A stretch of DNA of 64,000 bases, taken from positions 403,282-467,281 of the forward strand of contig JAEURQ010000003.1 in assembly GCA_016788425.1 (NCBI GenBank), in the 5' to 3' direction. Positions 16,472 to 25,075 of the stretch are shown piece after piece. The position numbers were made by a program, and so were the translations under genes. Below the pieces are notes generated by a model. It searched no databases, was not told where the DNA came from, and saw only the letters and a program-made list of their open reading frames with translations. How positions within the stretch are numbered: position 1 is the stretch's first letter; every line of letters begins with the position of its first letter. This DNA comes from Chthonomonas sp. GTDB lineage: Bacteria; Armatimonadota; Fimbriimonadia; Fimbriimonadales; Fimbriimonadaceae.

Positions 16472-18159
16472 CCGCCCACCGGCGCTTCCGGTGTCACCGT
16501 GAGCTTTAGTTCTTGGTCGCCACGCATAAGCACCACTTCGAGGGGAACCCCGGCCTTGGCTTCGACCAAAATCTGCTGCAGGTCTTGCACGTTGTTCACC
16601 GCCTTGCCGCCAATCGAGAGCAAGCGGTCGCCGGTCTTGATTCCAGCCTTGGCGGCGGGGCTATCGGCGGTCACGCCGTTCACCATCAGGCCCTTGCCAC
16701 TCACCTCGTTCATGTCGGGCTGCACGCCGAAGCGAACTCGGCGCGGTCGGCTGGGATCCCCGCTCGCGCCCCCGGCTTGTCGCGAACCCGTGAACCCGAG
16801 TTTCGGCGCTTGGTCGAGCTGCAAAATCGTGCGGATCACGTAGTCGCCGACCTGACCCATGCCGGCCACATTGATCGTGCCGAACACGTCGCGCTCGGTG
16901 TGATATTCGTCGTGAAGGCCGGTATTGAAAAAGAGCACGGGCACGCCACGCGTGCTGAAACTTGCGTGATCGCTATTGCTCGGCGAGGTCGTTTGCCGCG
17001 CTAACTTGAGTTGGCCCGGCGCGGCGCGGTCGAGGATGGCGTCCATCTCGGCGGCGGTTCCGGTCCCGTAGATGGTCAGCCCTTCGGCGCGCAATCGGCC
17101 CACCATGTCTAGGTTCACCATCGCCTGAATCTGGCCGAGGTCCGATTCGTTGTCGAGGGTCCAAGCGCGCGAGCCAAGCAGGCCGATCTCCTCGCCACTG
17201 TAAAACTGGAACAAAATCGGTCGCTGGTTGAGTTTGGCGCGGGCGAGGGTGCGAGCGATCTCAAGCACAGTCACGGTTCCGGAGCCGTTGTCATCCGCGC
17301 CGGCGTGCATCGAGTCGTGCCCGGTGCGCGAGGAGGTTTCGCCAAACCCGAGGTGGTCGTAGTGAGCACCCACAACCAAGAGTTCGCGGTTGCTCGGGTC
17401 GCGCCCGGGAAGCTTCGCGATGACGTTGATCGCGCGGCCGGTTTGGGGCGCGGATTCGGTGACCAAGCGGACTTCGGGAAGTGTGGCTGTTGCTAGTGTC
17501 GAGCCGGTGCGCCGCGCTTCGGCGAAGTCCAAGCCGACGAGGTCGCGGAACCACTTACGGTGCACGGTCGCGGCGGGAATTCCGCCGCGGGCGACGCTGA
17601 ATCCGCTGGCCAGCGGGGCGAGTTCGCTTCCGCCCGTCTGCTCCGGCCCGACAAATAGCACCGCCGCCGCGCCCTTCGCCGCTAGCCGCGCGGCTTTGCT
17701 GCTCATCGCGTCATTTGTGTCGTCGGGCATCCCGCGCAGAGCCACGGCGACCATGGCATCGAGCGATTTGTCCTGCAAGTCCGCATCGCGCGCGAACCCG
17801 ACATACACCACACGTCCCCGAACCAGGCGCATGTCGGTCGAGCCGTTGCATGGCAGAAAATCCTCGCCGAGCCGCAGGGCGCGCCCGCCGATGGTGAGCA
17901 GGTTGCGGGGCGTGGCGACCCGGTTGATCGTCACCTCAAAGTCGTGGAAGTAGGTTCCGTTGCGTCCAGCCGGTTCGAGCCCGGCGCGTCGAAGTTCGGC
18001 GGCCAAAAAGTCGGCTGTCTTCTGCATGTAGGGGCTCAGCGTCATGCGTCCGCCAAACGCCGGACTGGAGATTTTGGCGAGATCGCGCCCCATCCGGGCC
18101 ACGTCGACGGTCGGCGAATTCGAGACTAAAGTGAGAGCGAGCAGGGCGGCGGAAAACAT
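16468..18159 (-). CDS. Secreted M28-family metallopeptidase with PA and PDZ domains
   Basis: The protein has 563 residues with a short signal peptide (MFSAALLALTLVSNS). A PA-like insert lies at about 115-215. The M28 catalytic core shows the zinc-binding residues in GAHYDHLGFG, GADDNGSG, FYSGEEIGLLGS (catalytic Glu), NLDMVGR and DEYHTERD. A C-terminal PDZ domain spans about 465-555 (GLMVNGVTADSPAAKAGIKT). This layout is common in bacterial Zn aminopeptidases that work in the periplasm or outside the cell; the PDZ may bind substrate ends. It is the first gene of the set reaching to the TetR gene, and TAGTCT seven bases before ATG suggests a leaderless start. Confidence 0.92.
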   Translation of the reverse strand: MFSAALLALTLVSNSPTVDVARMGRDLAKISSPAFGGRMTLSPYMQKTADFLAAELRRAGLEPAGRNGTYFHDFEVTINRVATPRNLLTIGGRALRLGEDFLPCNGSTDMRLVRGRVVYVGFARDADLQDKSLDAMVAVALRGMPDDTNDAMSSKAARLAAKGAAAVLFVGPEQTGGSELAPLASGFSVARGGIPAATVHRKWFRDLVGLDFAEARRTGSTLATATLPEVRLVTESAPQTGRAINVIAKLPGRDPSNRELLVVGAHYDHLGFGETSSRTGHDSMHAGADDNGSGTVTVLEIARTLARAKLNQRPILFQFYSGEEIGLLGSRAWTLDNESDLGQIQAMVNLDMVGRLRAEGLTIYGTGTAAEMDAILDRAAPGQLKLARQTTSPSNSDHASFSTRGVPVLFFNTGLHDEYHTERDVFGTINVAGMGQVGDYVIRTILQLDQAPKLGFTGSRQAGGASGDPSRPRRVRFGVQPDMNEVSGKGLMVNGVTADSPAAKAGIKTGDRLLSIGGKAVNNVQDLQQILVEAKAGVPLEVVLMRGDQELKLTVTPEAPVGG

Positions 18160-18172
18160 GCCTGGAAGACTA
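18160..18172 (-). promoter_or_regulatory. Putative leaderless promoter (-10 TAGTCT) for the M28 peptidase gene
   Basis: TAGTCT (18167-18172, minus strand) is followed by seven bases and ATG. Confidence 0.45.
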
Positions 18173-18218
18173 CCCGCGCGACCCTAAAATTGAACGGCGA
18201 GACCGCCTCGTTTCCGGG

Positions 18219-18276
18219 TAGAATATCTAGGTTCGGCGCAGGTTCATTTTGAACCTAGCCAACGTCCTTTAACAAT
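18219..18276 (+). promoter_or_regulatory. gyrB promoter (-10 TAGAAT) and leader with two exclusive hairpins
   Basis: TAGAAT (18219-18224) fits a -10 box. Downstream, CTAGGTTC (18227-18234) pairs perfectly with GAACCTAG (18251-18258). An inner AGGTTC (18240-18245) pairs with the same GAACCT (18251-18256) around a 5-base loop. The two hairpins cannot form together, which is a layout typical of regulated leaders. The remaining leader to the start codon is A/T-rich. Confidence 0.5.
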
Positions 18277-20352
18277 ATGATGTCTGACGACGAAAATCTG
18301 CCCCAGGACCAGCCCGTGGAAGAGGCGCTTACCAGCCGCGCCGCCGACGATGGCGAATCCATTGCCTCGCGGGTAGAAACCTCCTACGACGAAAGCTCGA
18401 TTCAGGTGCTTGAGGGCCTCGAAGCGGTCCGCAAGCGTCCGGGCATGTACGTGGGCGACAACGGTCGCAAGGGTCTGCACCAGATGTTCCGCGAGGTCAT
18501 TGACAACGGCGTGGACGAAGCCTTGGCCGGCTACTGCGACGAGATTCGGGTGACCCTTCACGAGGACAATTCGATGTCGGTGCAAGATAACGGTCGCGGG
18601 ATTCCGGTGGGGACGCACGAAAAGATGGGCATCTCGACCCTGACCGTCGTTATGACCGTGCTCCACGCGGGCGGTAAGTTCGGCGAGGGCGGCGGCTATA
18701 AAGTTTCGGGCGGTCTGCACGGCGTCGGCGTTTCGTGTACCAACGCGCTGAGTAAGTGGATGGTCTCCACGGTTCGTCGCGACGGCAAAGTGTACGAGCA
18801 GCGCTTCCATGCGGGGGTTCCGCAAGGTGAAGTCGAGGTCGTGGGCAAGTGCGGAAAGGATGAAACCGGCACCACCCAGCGATGGTTGGCCGACGACACC
18901 GTGTTGACGGATACCACCTACGATACGCACATCATCATGAGCCGCATCCGCGAGCTCGCGTATCTTAACCCAACGGTTAGATTCGTCTTCACCAATGAGC
19001 AAAATCCGGAAGAATCGGAAGAATTCTTCTACCAAAAGGGAATTATCCAATTGGTTGAAGACATCAACGAAGCCAAGACCGAGATTCACAAGCCGATCCA
19101 CTTTAAGCGCATCAAGGACCGCTATGAGGTGGAAATCGCGATGCAGTACCACGATGGCTACAACAACACCATCCTGGCGTACTCCAACAATATTCACCAA
19201 CCGGATGGTGGAACTCACGTCTCCGGTTACAGCACGGCTCTTACGCGGGTCATTAACAGCTACGGCCGCAAGGTTAACCTGATTAAGGAGAAGGATAAGA
19301 ACTTCACCAACGACGACGTGAGCGACGGTCTGACCGTCGTCATCGCGCTGAAACTGGAAAATCCGCAGTACAACTCGCAGGACAAGGTCAAGCTGGTGAC
19401 CCCGGAAGTGCAAGGCGTCGTCAACTCGCTCACCGGCGACGGTCTGAGTACGTTCTTGGAAGAAAACCCGGGCATCGCCAAGCGCATTATCGAAAAGGCG
19501 CAGATTGCCCAGCGCGCTCGCGAAGAAGCCCGCAAGGCCTTCGAAGCGGTCAAGCGCTCGAACGTCATGGACTCGTTTGGCCTGCCCGGCAAGCTCCAAG
19601 ACTGCACCAGCAAGGACCCGACGAAGTGCGAAATCTTCCTCGTCGAAGGGGACTCGGCGGGTGGATCGGCCAAGGACGCGCGCGACCGCACGATTCAGGC
19701 GATTCTGCCCCTGCGCGGCAAGATTCTGAACGTCGAACGAGCCCGCCTCGACAAGGCGCTGGACAACGAGGAAATCAAAACCCTCATCGCCGCGCTGGGC
19801 GTGGGTATCGACGTGCAAGTGGGCCGTAGCGAAGACGACGACGACCCCATGGCCGTGAAGAAGGAGAAGGAAAAGTCGTTCGACATTACCAAGCTCCGCT
19901 ATCACAAAATCATCTTGATGACCGACGCCGACGTGGACGGCGAGCACATCCGGACGCTGCTGCTCACGTTCCTGTATCGCTACATGAAGCCGCTGGTCAT
20001 GGAAGGCTACATCTACCTCGCGCAGCCGCCGCTCTACGTGGTGAAGGTGGGCGCTAACGAACGCCTGTACGCTCGCGACGCGGCTCACCGCGAGGAGATC
20101 ACCAAGGGACTCGGCAAGAAGAAATTCGAGATCGGCCGCTTTAAGGGTCTCGGCGAAATGAATGCCGAGGAGCTCGAAGTGACGACGATGGACCCGGCGA
20201 CCCGCCGGTTGGTCCGGGTGATTTACGATCCGGCCTTTGATATCGAGGTCGAGGAAATGTTCAGCCGCCTGATGGGCGACAAGGTGGAGCCGCGCCGCGA
20301 GTTCATTCAGCGGCACGCCAGCCAAGCGCTGAACGTGGACTGGCACTACTAA
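18277..20352 (+). CDS. gyrB: DNA gyrase subunit B
   Basis: The protein has 691 residues (or 690 from the adjacent ATG at 18280). The GHKL ATPase domain shows VIDNGVDEA, DNGRGIPV and GGLHGVGVSCTNALS. The transducer domain follows, and the TOPRIM domain has VEGDSAGGSAKDARDR, PLRGKILNVERA and MTDADVDGEHIRTLLL. The C-terminus ends RREFIQRHA, typical for GyrB. With GyrA it introduces negative supercoils using ATP. An insert of acidic residues (SEDDDDPMAVKKEKEK) precedes the DADVDG motif. ParE is the alternative, but the overall length and motifs fit GyrB better. It has its own promoter and structured leader, and gyrA is not in the window. Confidence 0.95.
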   Translation: MMSDDENLPQDQPVEEALTSRAADDGESIASRVETSYDESSIQVLEGLEAVRKRPGMYVGDNGRKGLHQMFREVIDNGVDEALAGYCDEIRVTLHEDNSMSVQDNGRGIPVGTHEKMGISTLTVVMTVLHAGGKFGEGGGYKVSGGLHGVGVSCTNALSKWMVSTVRRDGKVYEQRFHAGVPQGEVEVVGKCGKDETGTTQRWLADDTVLTDTTYDTHIIMSRIRELAYLNPTVRFVFTNEQNPEESEEFFYQKGIIQLVEDINEAKTEIHKPIHFKRIKDRYEVEIAMQYHDGYNNTILAYSNNIHQPDGGTHVSGYSTALTRVINSYGRKVNLIKEKDKNFTNDDVSDGLTVVIALKLENPQYNSQDKVKLVTPEVQGVVNSLTGDGLSTFLEENPGIAKRIIEKAQIAQRAREEARKAFEAVKRSNVMDSFGLPGKLQDCTSKDPTKCEIFLVEGDSAGGSAKDARDRTIQAILPLRGKILNVERARLDKALDNEEIKTLIAALGVGIDVQVGRSEDDDDPMAVKKEKEKSFDITKLRYHKIILMTDADVDGEHIRTLLLTFLYRYMKPLVMEGYIYLAQPPLYVVKVGANERLYARDAAHREEITKGLGKKKFEIGRFKGLGEMNAEELEVTTMDPATRRLVRVIYDPAFDIEVEEMFSRLMGDKVEPRREFIQRHASQALNVDWHY

Positions 20353-20446
20353 TCTGGCATTTTTGCGAGGCGAATTCTTATACTTCTTTGATAGAATAAG
20401 GAGGTCTGGGTCAACTATGGCTCAGCAACTTAAACAAAGGAGCATA

Positions 20447-21163
20447 ATGAAAAAAGTAATTTCCCTCGCGCTGGTCGCGGGTGCGGTGGCTTCGGCCAAT
20501 GCCGCGATCATCTATTCGAGCACCGTTCAGACGGGATCCCGTGTGAACGCCAACAACCCTGGATTCTTGGCTGTGACTGACCCGGGTAGCCAAACCCGCA
20601 TCAACTTTGACGATGTGAACATTTCGGCGGCGACCATGGGCGCGAACACCGCACTCAAGCTGAACAGCGTCACCGTCGGCATTCGACGTGGCCAAGGTGC
20701 CCTCCAAAACAATGTCCGTGTTTACGCATCTGCGGTTGCCGCAAATGGGAACGTGGTCGGTAGCCCCATTCTTCTGGGCAATCAAGTCCTGGCCGCACGA
20801 ACAGCCGCCGGATTCGTGACCGAACTGGTGACGATTTCAAGCTTGACGCAAACCATCGGGATGCAAACTGGTTTTGCGGTCGGATTCTCGACCCTCCTCA
20901 TTGGCGTTGCTTTGGATGCTGACACGACTGCTGGTAGCTCCGGATGGCGCATCACCAGTGGAACAGGCCCCAATGCTGGTGGCTTTGCCAACGCATACGA
21001 AACCGCTACTTCTACCAACTTCGCATACAGCTTCGGTGCTGCGCCCAACCCACCGGCAACGTTCTACATTGAGCTCGATGCCACTCCCGTGCCTGAGCCC
21101 GGTTCGGCGATCGCCCTCGTGGCGGGTCTCGGAGCCCTGGTTCTCCGCCGCAAGAAGGCCTAA
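20447..21163 (+). CDS. PEP-CTERM sorting domain protein
   Basis: The protein has 238 residues. The ATG at 20447 follows AAAGGAG with ideal spacing and begins a clear signal peptide (MKKVISLALVAGAVASANA); frames extending upstream are therefore not used. The body is rich in Ala, Asn, Thr and Val with no recognised domain. The C-terminus carries PVPEPGS, a hydrophobic stretch and RRKK. It is likely surface-sorted by an exosortase. TAGAAT about 50 bases upstream may be the -10 box, giving a leadered mRNA unlike many neighbours. A strong terminator follows. Confidence 0.85.
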   Translation: MKKVISLALVAGAVASANAAIIYSSTVQTGSRVNANNPGFLAVTDPGSQTRINFDDVNISAATMGANTALKLNSVTVGIRRGQGALQNNVRVYASAVAANGNVVGSPILLGNQVLAARTAAGFVTELVTISSLTQTIGMQTGFAVGFSTLLIGVALDADTTAGSSGWRITSGTGPNAGGFANAYETATSTNFAYSFGAAPNPPATFYIELDATPVPEPGSAIALVAGLGALVLRRKKA

Positions 21164-21182
21164 GGCCGTCTGACCGTCGTTG

Positions 21183-21220
21183 ATGCCTCACCCCGGAAAG
21201 GGTGGGGCATTTGCTTGTTT
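21183..21220 (+). terminator. Rho-independent terminator after the PEP-CTERM gene
   Basis: TGCCTCACCC pairs with GGGTGGGGCA, with one G-T pair, around CGGAAA. T-rich DNA (TTTGCTTGTTT) follows. Confidence 0.8.
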
Positions 21221-21237
21221 GCCATAATGATAGTTTG

Positions 21238-22299
21238 ATGCCCTTGCCTTCCCTCATTGGTCTGACCTCGCCCGAGTTGGTGCAAGTTGCCCTCGAGCTA
21301 GGCGAATCCGCGTACCGAGGCAAGCAACTGGCGCAGTGGATTTACAAAAAAGCCGCTCAGTCGTTCGACGACATGAGCGATTTGCCGGCCAAGTTTCGCG
21401 AGGCGTTGGCTGAGCGCTATATTGTCTCGCCGCTGATTGTCGCCGATCACAAACGCAGCACGGATGACGTGGACAAGCTGCTGATCCACAACGGCGATGA
21501 GCAGGTTTTTGAGTGCGTGCTGCTCCCCTATGCCGACCGCGTAAGCTGCTGCGTTTCCACGCAAGTGGGTTGCCCGATGGCCTGCACCTTCTGCGCCACC
21601 GGCCTCGGCGGTTTCGACCGCAATCTGACCGTCGGCGAGATCGTGGGGCAGTACTTGTTGCTGCAAAGCATCTCCACTCGGCGCGTGGATCATCTCGTGT
21701 TCATGGGCATGGGCGAACCACTGCTCAACTACGACAACTTGGTGCGGGCGATGCGGATTTTGCACGACGAAATCGGCCTCAGCTACCGGCACATCACGGT
21801 GTCCACGGTCGGATTGGTGCCGCAAATTCAGCGTCTGGCACTGGAGAAGCTGCCAATCCACCTTGCGCTGTCGCTGCACTCGCCGCACAACCCGGTTCGC
21901 GATCGGCTGATGCCGGTCAACCACAGGTGGCCGGTCGAAGTGGTGGTCGGCGCGATGCGCGACTACTACCGCGCGACGGGCCGTAAGGTCACGTTCGAGT
22001 ACCTTCTTATCCAAAAGGTTAACGACTCGCCCGACCAGGCGCGTGCGTTGGCCCAGTTGGTTCGCGGACTGCCGTGTGTGGTGAATCTGATTCCTTGGAA
22101 CTGGGTGGATACCGGCCAAGGGTTCGCGCGACCCGATCGCGATCGGGTGCAGTCGTTCCGCAACATTTTGGCCGCGGCCAAGGTGAACGTAACCGAGCGC
22201 GTGGAGCGCGGTCACGATATCGCCGCCGCTTGCGGGCAGCTCGCCGGGCAGCATCAGGGCCGGTTCGGCAAGAAGAGCGGCCTGCGCGTGGTGAACTAG
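21238..22299 (+). CDS. rlmN: Dual-specificity 23S rRNA A2503 / tRNA A37 C2-methyltransferase RlmN
   Basis: The protein has 353 residues from ATG 21238. The radical SAM cluster motif is CPMACTFCATG. RlmN hallmarks are SCCVSTQVGCPMACTFC, the FMGMGEPLLNYDN motif, STVGLVPQI and the C-terminal GHDIAAACGQLAG, whose Cys forms the methyl-carrying intermediate with the cysteine in the N-terminal half. It methylates A2503 of 23S rRNA and A37 of some tRNAs. A CATAAT hexamer lies nine bases before the start. Its stop codon shares CTAG with the stop of convergent polA. Confidence 0.95.
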   Translation: MPLPSLIGLTSPELVQVALELGESAYRGKQLAQWIYKKAAQSFDDMSDLPAKFREALAERYIVSPLIVADHKRSTDDVDKLLIHNGDEQVFECVLLPYADRVSCCVSTQVGCPMACTFCATGLGGFDRNLTVGEIVGQYLLLQSISTRRVDHLVFMGMGEPLLNYDNLVRAMRILHDEIGLSYRHITVSTVGLVPQIQRLALEKLPIHLALSLHSPHNPVRDRLMPVNHRWPVEVVVGAMRDYYRATGRKVTFEYLLIQKVNDSPDQARALAQLVRGLPCVVNLIPWNWVDTGQGFARPDRDRVQSFRNILAAAKVNVTERVERGHDIAAACGQLAGQHQGRFGKKSGLRVVN

Positions 22300-24890
22300 A
22301 ACTCCCGCATTTCGCCCCAGTTAAGGCCGACCTTGCCGTCGGCGACCACTGGAACCTTGAGCGGCATGGCGCTCGCAATCGCTTCGCGGATGGGTTCGAG
22401 AAGCGAGTCCTTTTCGTGCGGCGCAACCTCGAACACGAGTTCGTCGTGAACCTGCAGCACCATGCGCGACTCCTTGCCTTCCAGCAGGGGCGCGACCCGC
22501 AGCATGGCAATCTTGATCATGTCGGCGGCTGAACCCTGAATGGGGGCGTTCATGGCTTGCCGCTCGGCGTACATTCGCTCGTTGCGGTTGGCAGCGTGAA
22601 TCTCCGGGAAGTAGCGTCGGCGACCGCACAGCGTGGTCGAGAAACCTTTCTGTCTTGCTTCTTCGACAACACTTTGCGTGAACGCCTTAACGGCGGGAAA
22701 TCGCTCGTTGTATTCCTTAATGAGCGCCTTCGTATCGTCGAGAGTAAAACCTGTGCCGAGTTGTTGCAAAAGTCCCCATTCCGTTACGCCATAGAGCACG
22801 GCAAAATTGAGCACCTTTGCGTAGCGGCGTTGCTCTTTGCTCACATCTTGTTTGTCGATTTTGAACATCAGCGCGGCGGTGGTTTGGTGCACGTCTTCGC
22901 CGGATTGAAACGCGGCGACCAGGTTCGGATCATCGCACATGTGGGCGAGCAAGCGAAGCTCGATTTGCGAGTAGTCGAAGCTCACCAGTTCACGGCCCGG
23001 CTCGGCGACAAACGCGCGGCGAATCTGGCGTCCGAGTTCGGTTCGAATCGGAATATTCTGCAGGTTCGGGTTTTCGCTGCTGAGGCGACCGGTCGCCGCG
23101 ACTGCCTGGTTGAAGCTCGTGTGGATGCGGCCGTCGGCCGCGATCATGCGCGGCAGGCTCTCCGAATAGGTGCTACGAAGCTTAGTGAGTTCGCGCCAGT
23201 TGAGCACCTCTTGGCAAATAGGATATTGCTCGGCGAGAACGCTGAGCACCTCGGCGCCCGTTGCATAACCCGTCTTCGTTTTCTTCTGCGCGGGAATGCC
23301 CATTTTCTCAAACAGAACTTCCCCTAACTGTTTGGGCGAGGCAATAAGAAACTCCGTCTCCGCCATCTCGTAAATCAGCTTGGTGAGTTGGTCAATATTT
23401 ACCGTCAGCGATTTACTAAAGTCTTGCAGAAACTCGGCGGAAACTTTGATACCGTTGTTCTCGACAACCGCGAGCACGCTGGTGAGAGGTTGCTCAATCT
23501 CGGTGAGCACACTTAGCTGCCCTTCCTTGTCGAGTTTCGCCGTCATTTCGGCATCGAGCTTCACCAGGGCCAACGCCATTTGGGCCGGCGTCACTGGCGC
23601 GGCAACATCCAGGTAGCCCTGCGCGAGATCGCGGAGCGCATATTGCGACCGTCCGCTCTGCAAAACGTAGCCGGCCAGCAAGGTGTCGGTTTTGATAAGC
23701 CCCGCGATTTGCCTCGCGCGATACTGCGGCTTCGCGTCGTGCATGATCGCCTGCCCCGGGATCTGCTGGAGCAGCGCCAACGCGATGGCCGGCGCGACGG
23801 TCGTCGCTTCGTCGCCGACGGCGATGGCCCAAGCTTGCTGATCATCGCCAAACAAATCGCTCTGCGCAAAAGCTTGCGTGCATAACAAACCAAATGGTGA
23901 GTTTCCGATCCACTCCCGGGCGGCGGCCACGTCGCGCGGTGAGTTCACTTCTTTAGGCGACAGGCTCTCGGTGCCCAGTTCCACCGCTGGCGCCGAGGCA
24001 TCGAAACCATCCAGGTACATCGAAAAAATCTGCCGGAATCGGCGGTGGTGGTTCTTGAATTCCAGCGATTCGAGCATCGCCAAAGCGGCTTCGGCTTGCG
24101 GTTGCGAGAGCCGGAACGGAGCAAAATCCCAGCTGATCGGCGCGTTGCGATCAATCGTCGCGAGCCACTTGCTCTTCGGCATTTGCTCAAGACCCGGCAC
24201 TAGCTTCTTGCGGAATTTCTCCTCAATCGAATCCAGGTTCTCGATGATCCCTTCAACCGATCCCCAATCGGCCAGAAGCTTACCGGCAGTCTTCTCGCCG
24301 ACTCCCGGCACGCCCGGAATGTTGTCGCTGGTATCGCCGACCAGAGCCTTGTAGTCGGGCAAAATCGGCGGCTCGAACCCATAGCGTGCGCGCACCGCCT
24401 CCGGGTCGTAGATCACGACTTCAGTCACGCCGACTTTCGGCGTGACAACGCTAACGTGGCTATCCACCAGCTGCAGCGAGTCGAGGTCGCCGCTGATGAT
24501 CGTGGTGTCGTAGCCGTTTTCTTCGGCTTGGCGACTGATGGTGCCGATGATGTCGTCGGCCTCGAAGCCTTTAAGCTCAATCTGCGGTATGCCGAGCGCC
24601 GCCAAAAGCTCGCGGGCAACCGGCATTTGGCTCTGCATTTCCTCCGGCATTTCACGCCGGGTGCCCTTGTACTCGGCGTATTCGACATGCCGGAACGTGC
24701 CGCCGGGCGCATCGAGCGCTACCAAAATGGCGTGCGGGTGCTGCTTTTCAATGAGGTTGAACAGCATGCTCACCAGCCCAAAGAGCGCATTCGTGGGGCG
24801 TCCGTCGCTGGTGCTGAGAAACTTTACGCCGTAAAACGACCGATAGAGAAGGGAGTATCCATCAAGGATCAGCAGTCGTTTCCGGGCCAT
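22296..24890 (-). CDS. polA: DNA polymerase I
   Basis: The protein has 864 residues. The 5'-3' exonuclease/flap domain covers about 1-290: LILDGYSLLYRSFYG, GFEADDIIGTI, ISGDLDSLQLV, GDTSDNIPGVPGVGEKTA. The middle 3'-5' exonuclease-like domain (about 310-480) lacks the DxE metal-binding motif, so proofreading is probably absent, as in Thermus and Bacillus enzymes. The polymerase domain shows TGRLSSENPNLQNIPIR, FDYSQIELRLLAH and VHDELVFE. The O-helix reads RRYAKVLNFAVLYG, with Ala where NFG is usual. Roles are primer removal, gap filling and repair. It converges on rlmN, sharing the CTAG stop. Confidence 0.95.
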   Translation of the reverse strand: MARKRLLILDGYSLLYRSFYGVKFLSTSDGRPTNALFGLVSMLFNLIEKQHPHAILVALDAPGGTFRHVEYAEYKGTRREMPEEMQSQMPVARELLAALGIPQIELKGFEADDIIGTISRQAEENGYDTTIISGDLDSLQLVDSHVSVVTPKVGVTEVVIYDPEAVRARYGFEPPILPDYKALVGDTSDNIPGVPGVGEKTAGKLLADWGSVEGIIENLDSIEEKFRKKLVPGLEQMPKSKWLATIDRNAPISWDFAPFRLSQPQAEAALAMLESLEFKNHHRRFRQIFSMYLDGFDASAPAVELGTESLSPKEVNSPRDVAAAREWIGNSPFGLLCTQAFAQSDLFGDDQQAWAIAVGDEATTVAPAIALALLQQIPGQAIMHDAKPQYRARQIAGLIKTDTLLAGYVLQSGRSQYALRDLAQGYLDVAAPVTPAQMALALVKLDAEMTAKLDKEGQLSVLTEIEQPLTSVLAVVENNGIKVSAEFLQDFSKSLTVNIDQLTKLIYEMAETEFLIASPKQLGEVLFEKMGIPAQKKTKTGYATGAEVLSVLAEQYPICQEVLNWRELTKLRSTYSESLPRMIAADGRIHTSFNQAVAATGRLSSENPNLQNIPIRTELGRQIRRAFVAEPGRELVSFDYSQIELRLLAHMCDDPNLVAAFQSGEDVHQTTAALMFKIDKQDVSKEQRRYAKVLNFAVLYGVTEWGLLQQLGTGFTLDDTKALIKEYNERFPAVKAFTQSVVEEARQKGFSTTLCGRRRYFPEIHAANRNERMYAERQAMNAPIQGSAADMIKIAMLRVAPLLEGKESRMVLQVHDELVFEVAPHEKDSLLEPIREAIASAMPLKVPVVADGKVGLNWGEMREF

Positions 24891-24941
24891 GCCTTGTTTG
24901 TACCCGCCTGGCCGGGGCTAAACTTGAGGTTAGTCGTTTGG

Positions 24942-24947
24942 TATAAT
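24942..24947 (+). promoter_or_regulatory. -10 box (TATAAT) for tRNA-Thr
   Basis: A perfect TATAAT lies 12 bases before the first base of the tRNA. No clear -35 at the standard distance. Confidence 0.6.
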
Positions 24948-24959
24948 CTCCGATGGACC

Positions 24960-25034
24960 GCCTTCGTAGCTCAGAGGTAGAGCATTCCCTTGGTAAGGGA
25001 AAGGTCACGGGTTCAATTCCCGTCGAAGGCTCCA
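24960..25034 (+). tRNA. tRNA-Thr (anticodon GGU)
   Basis: GCCTTCG pairs with CGAAGGC, followed by discriminator T and encoded CCA. The anticodon stem TTCCC/GGGAA encloses TTGGTAA, giving GGT. The D-arm has AGCTCAGAGGTAGAGCA, and the T-arm is ACGGGTTCAATTCCCGT. Confidence 0.96.
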
Positions 25035-25075
25035 GCTCACTCCACACCCGTTTTCGGCAGACCGGTTTCTTCCCG

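Noticed and set aside
18244-20346. Very long open frame on the minus strand opposite gyrB
   Set aside because: It mirrors the gyrB codon pattern, its translation matches no family, and gyrB is unmistakable. High third-position GC leaves few stops on the opposite strand.
24953-25075. N-terminal extension of the acyltransferase protein
   Set aside because: The extra residues are translated from tRNA-Thr; family similarity begins at LDQLRGISILL just after GTG 25076.
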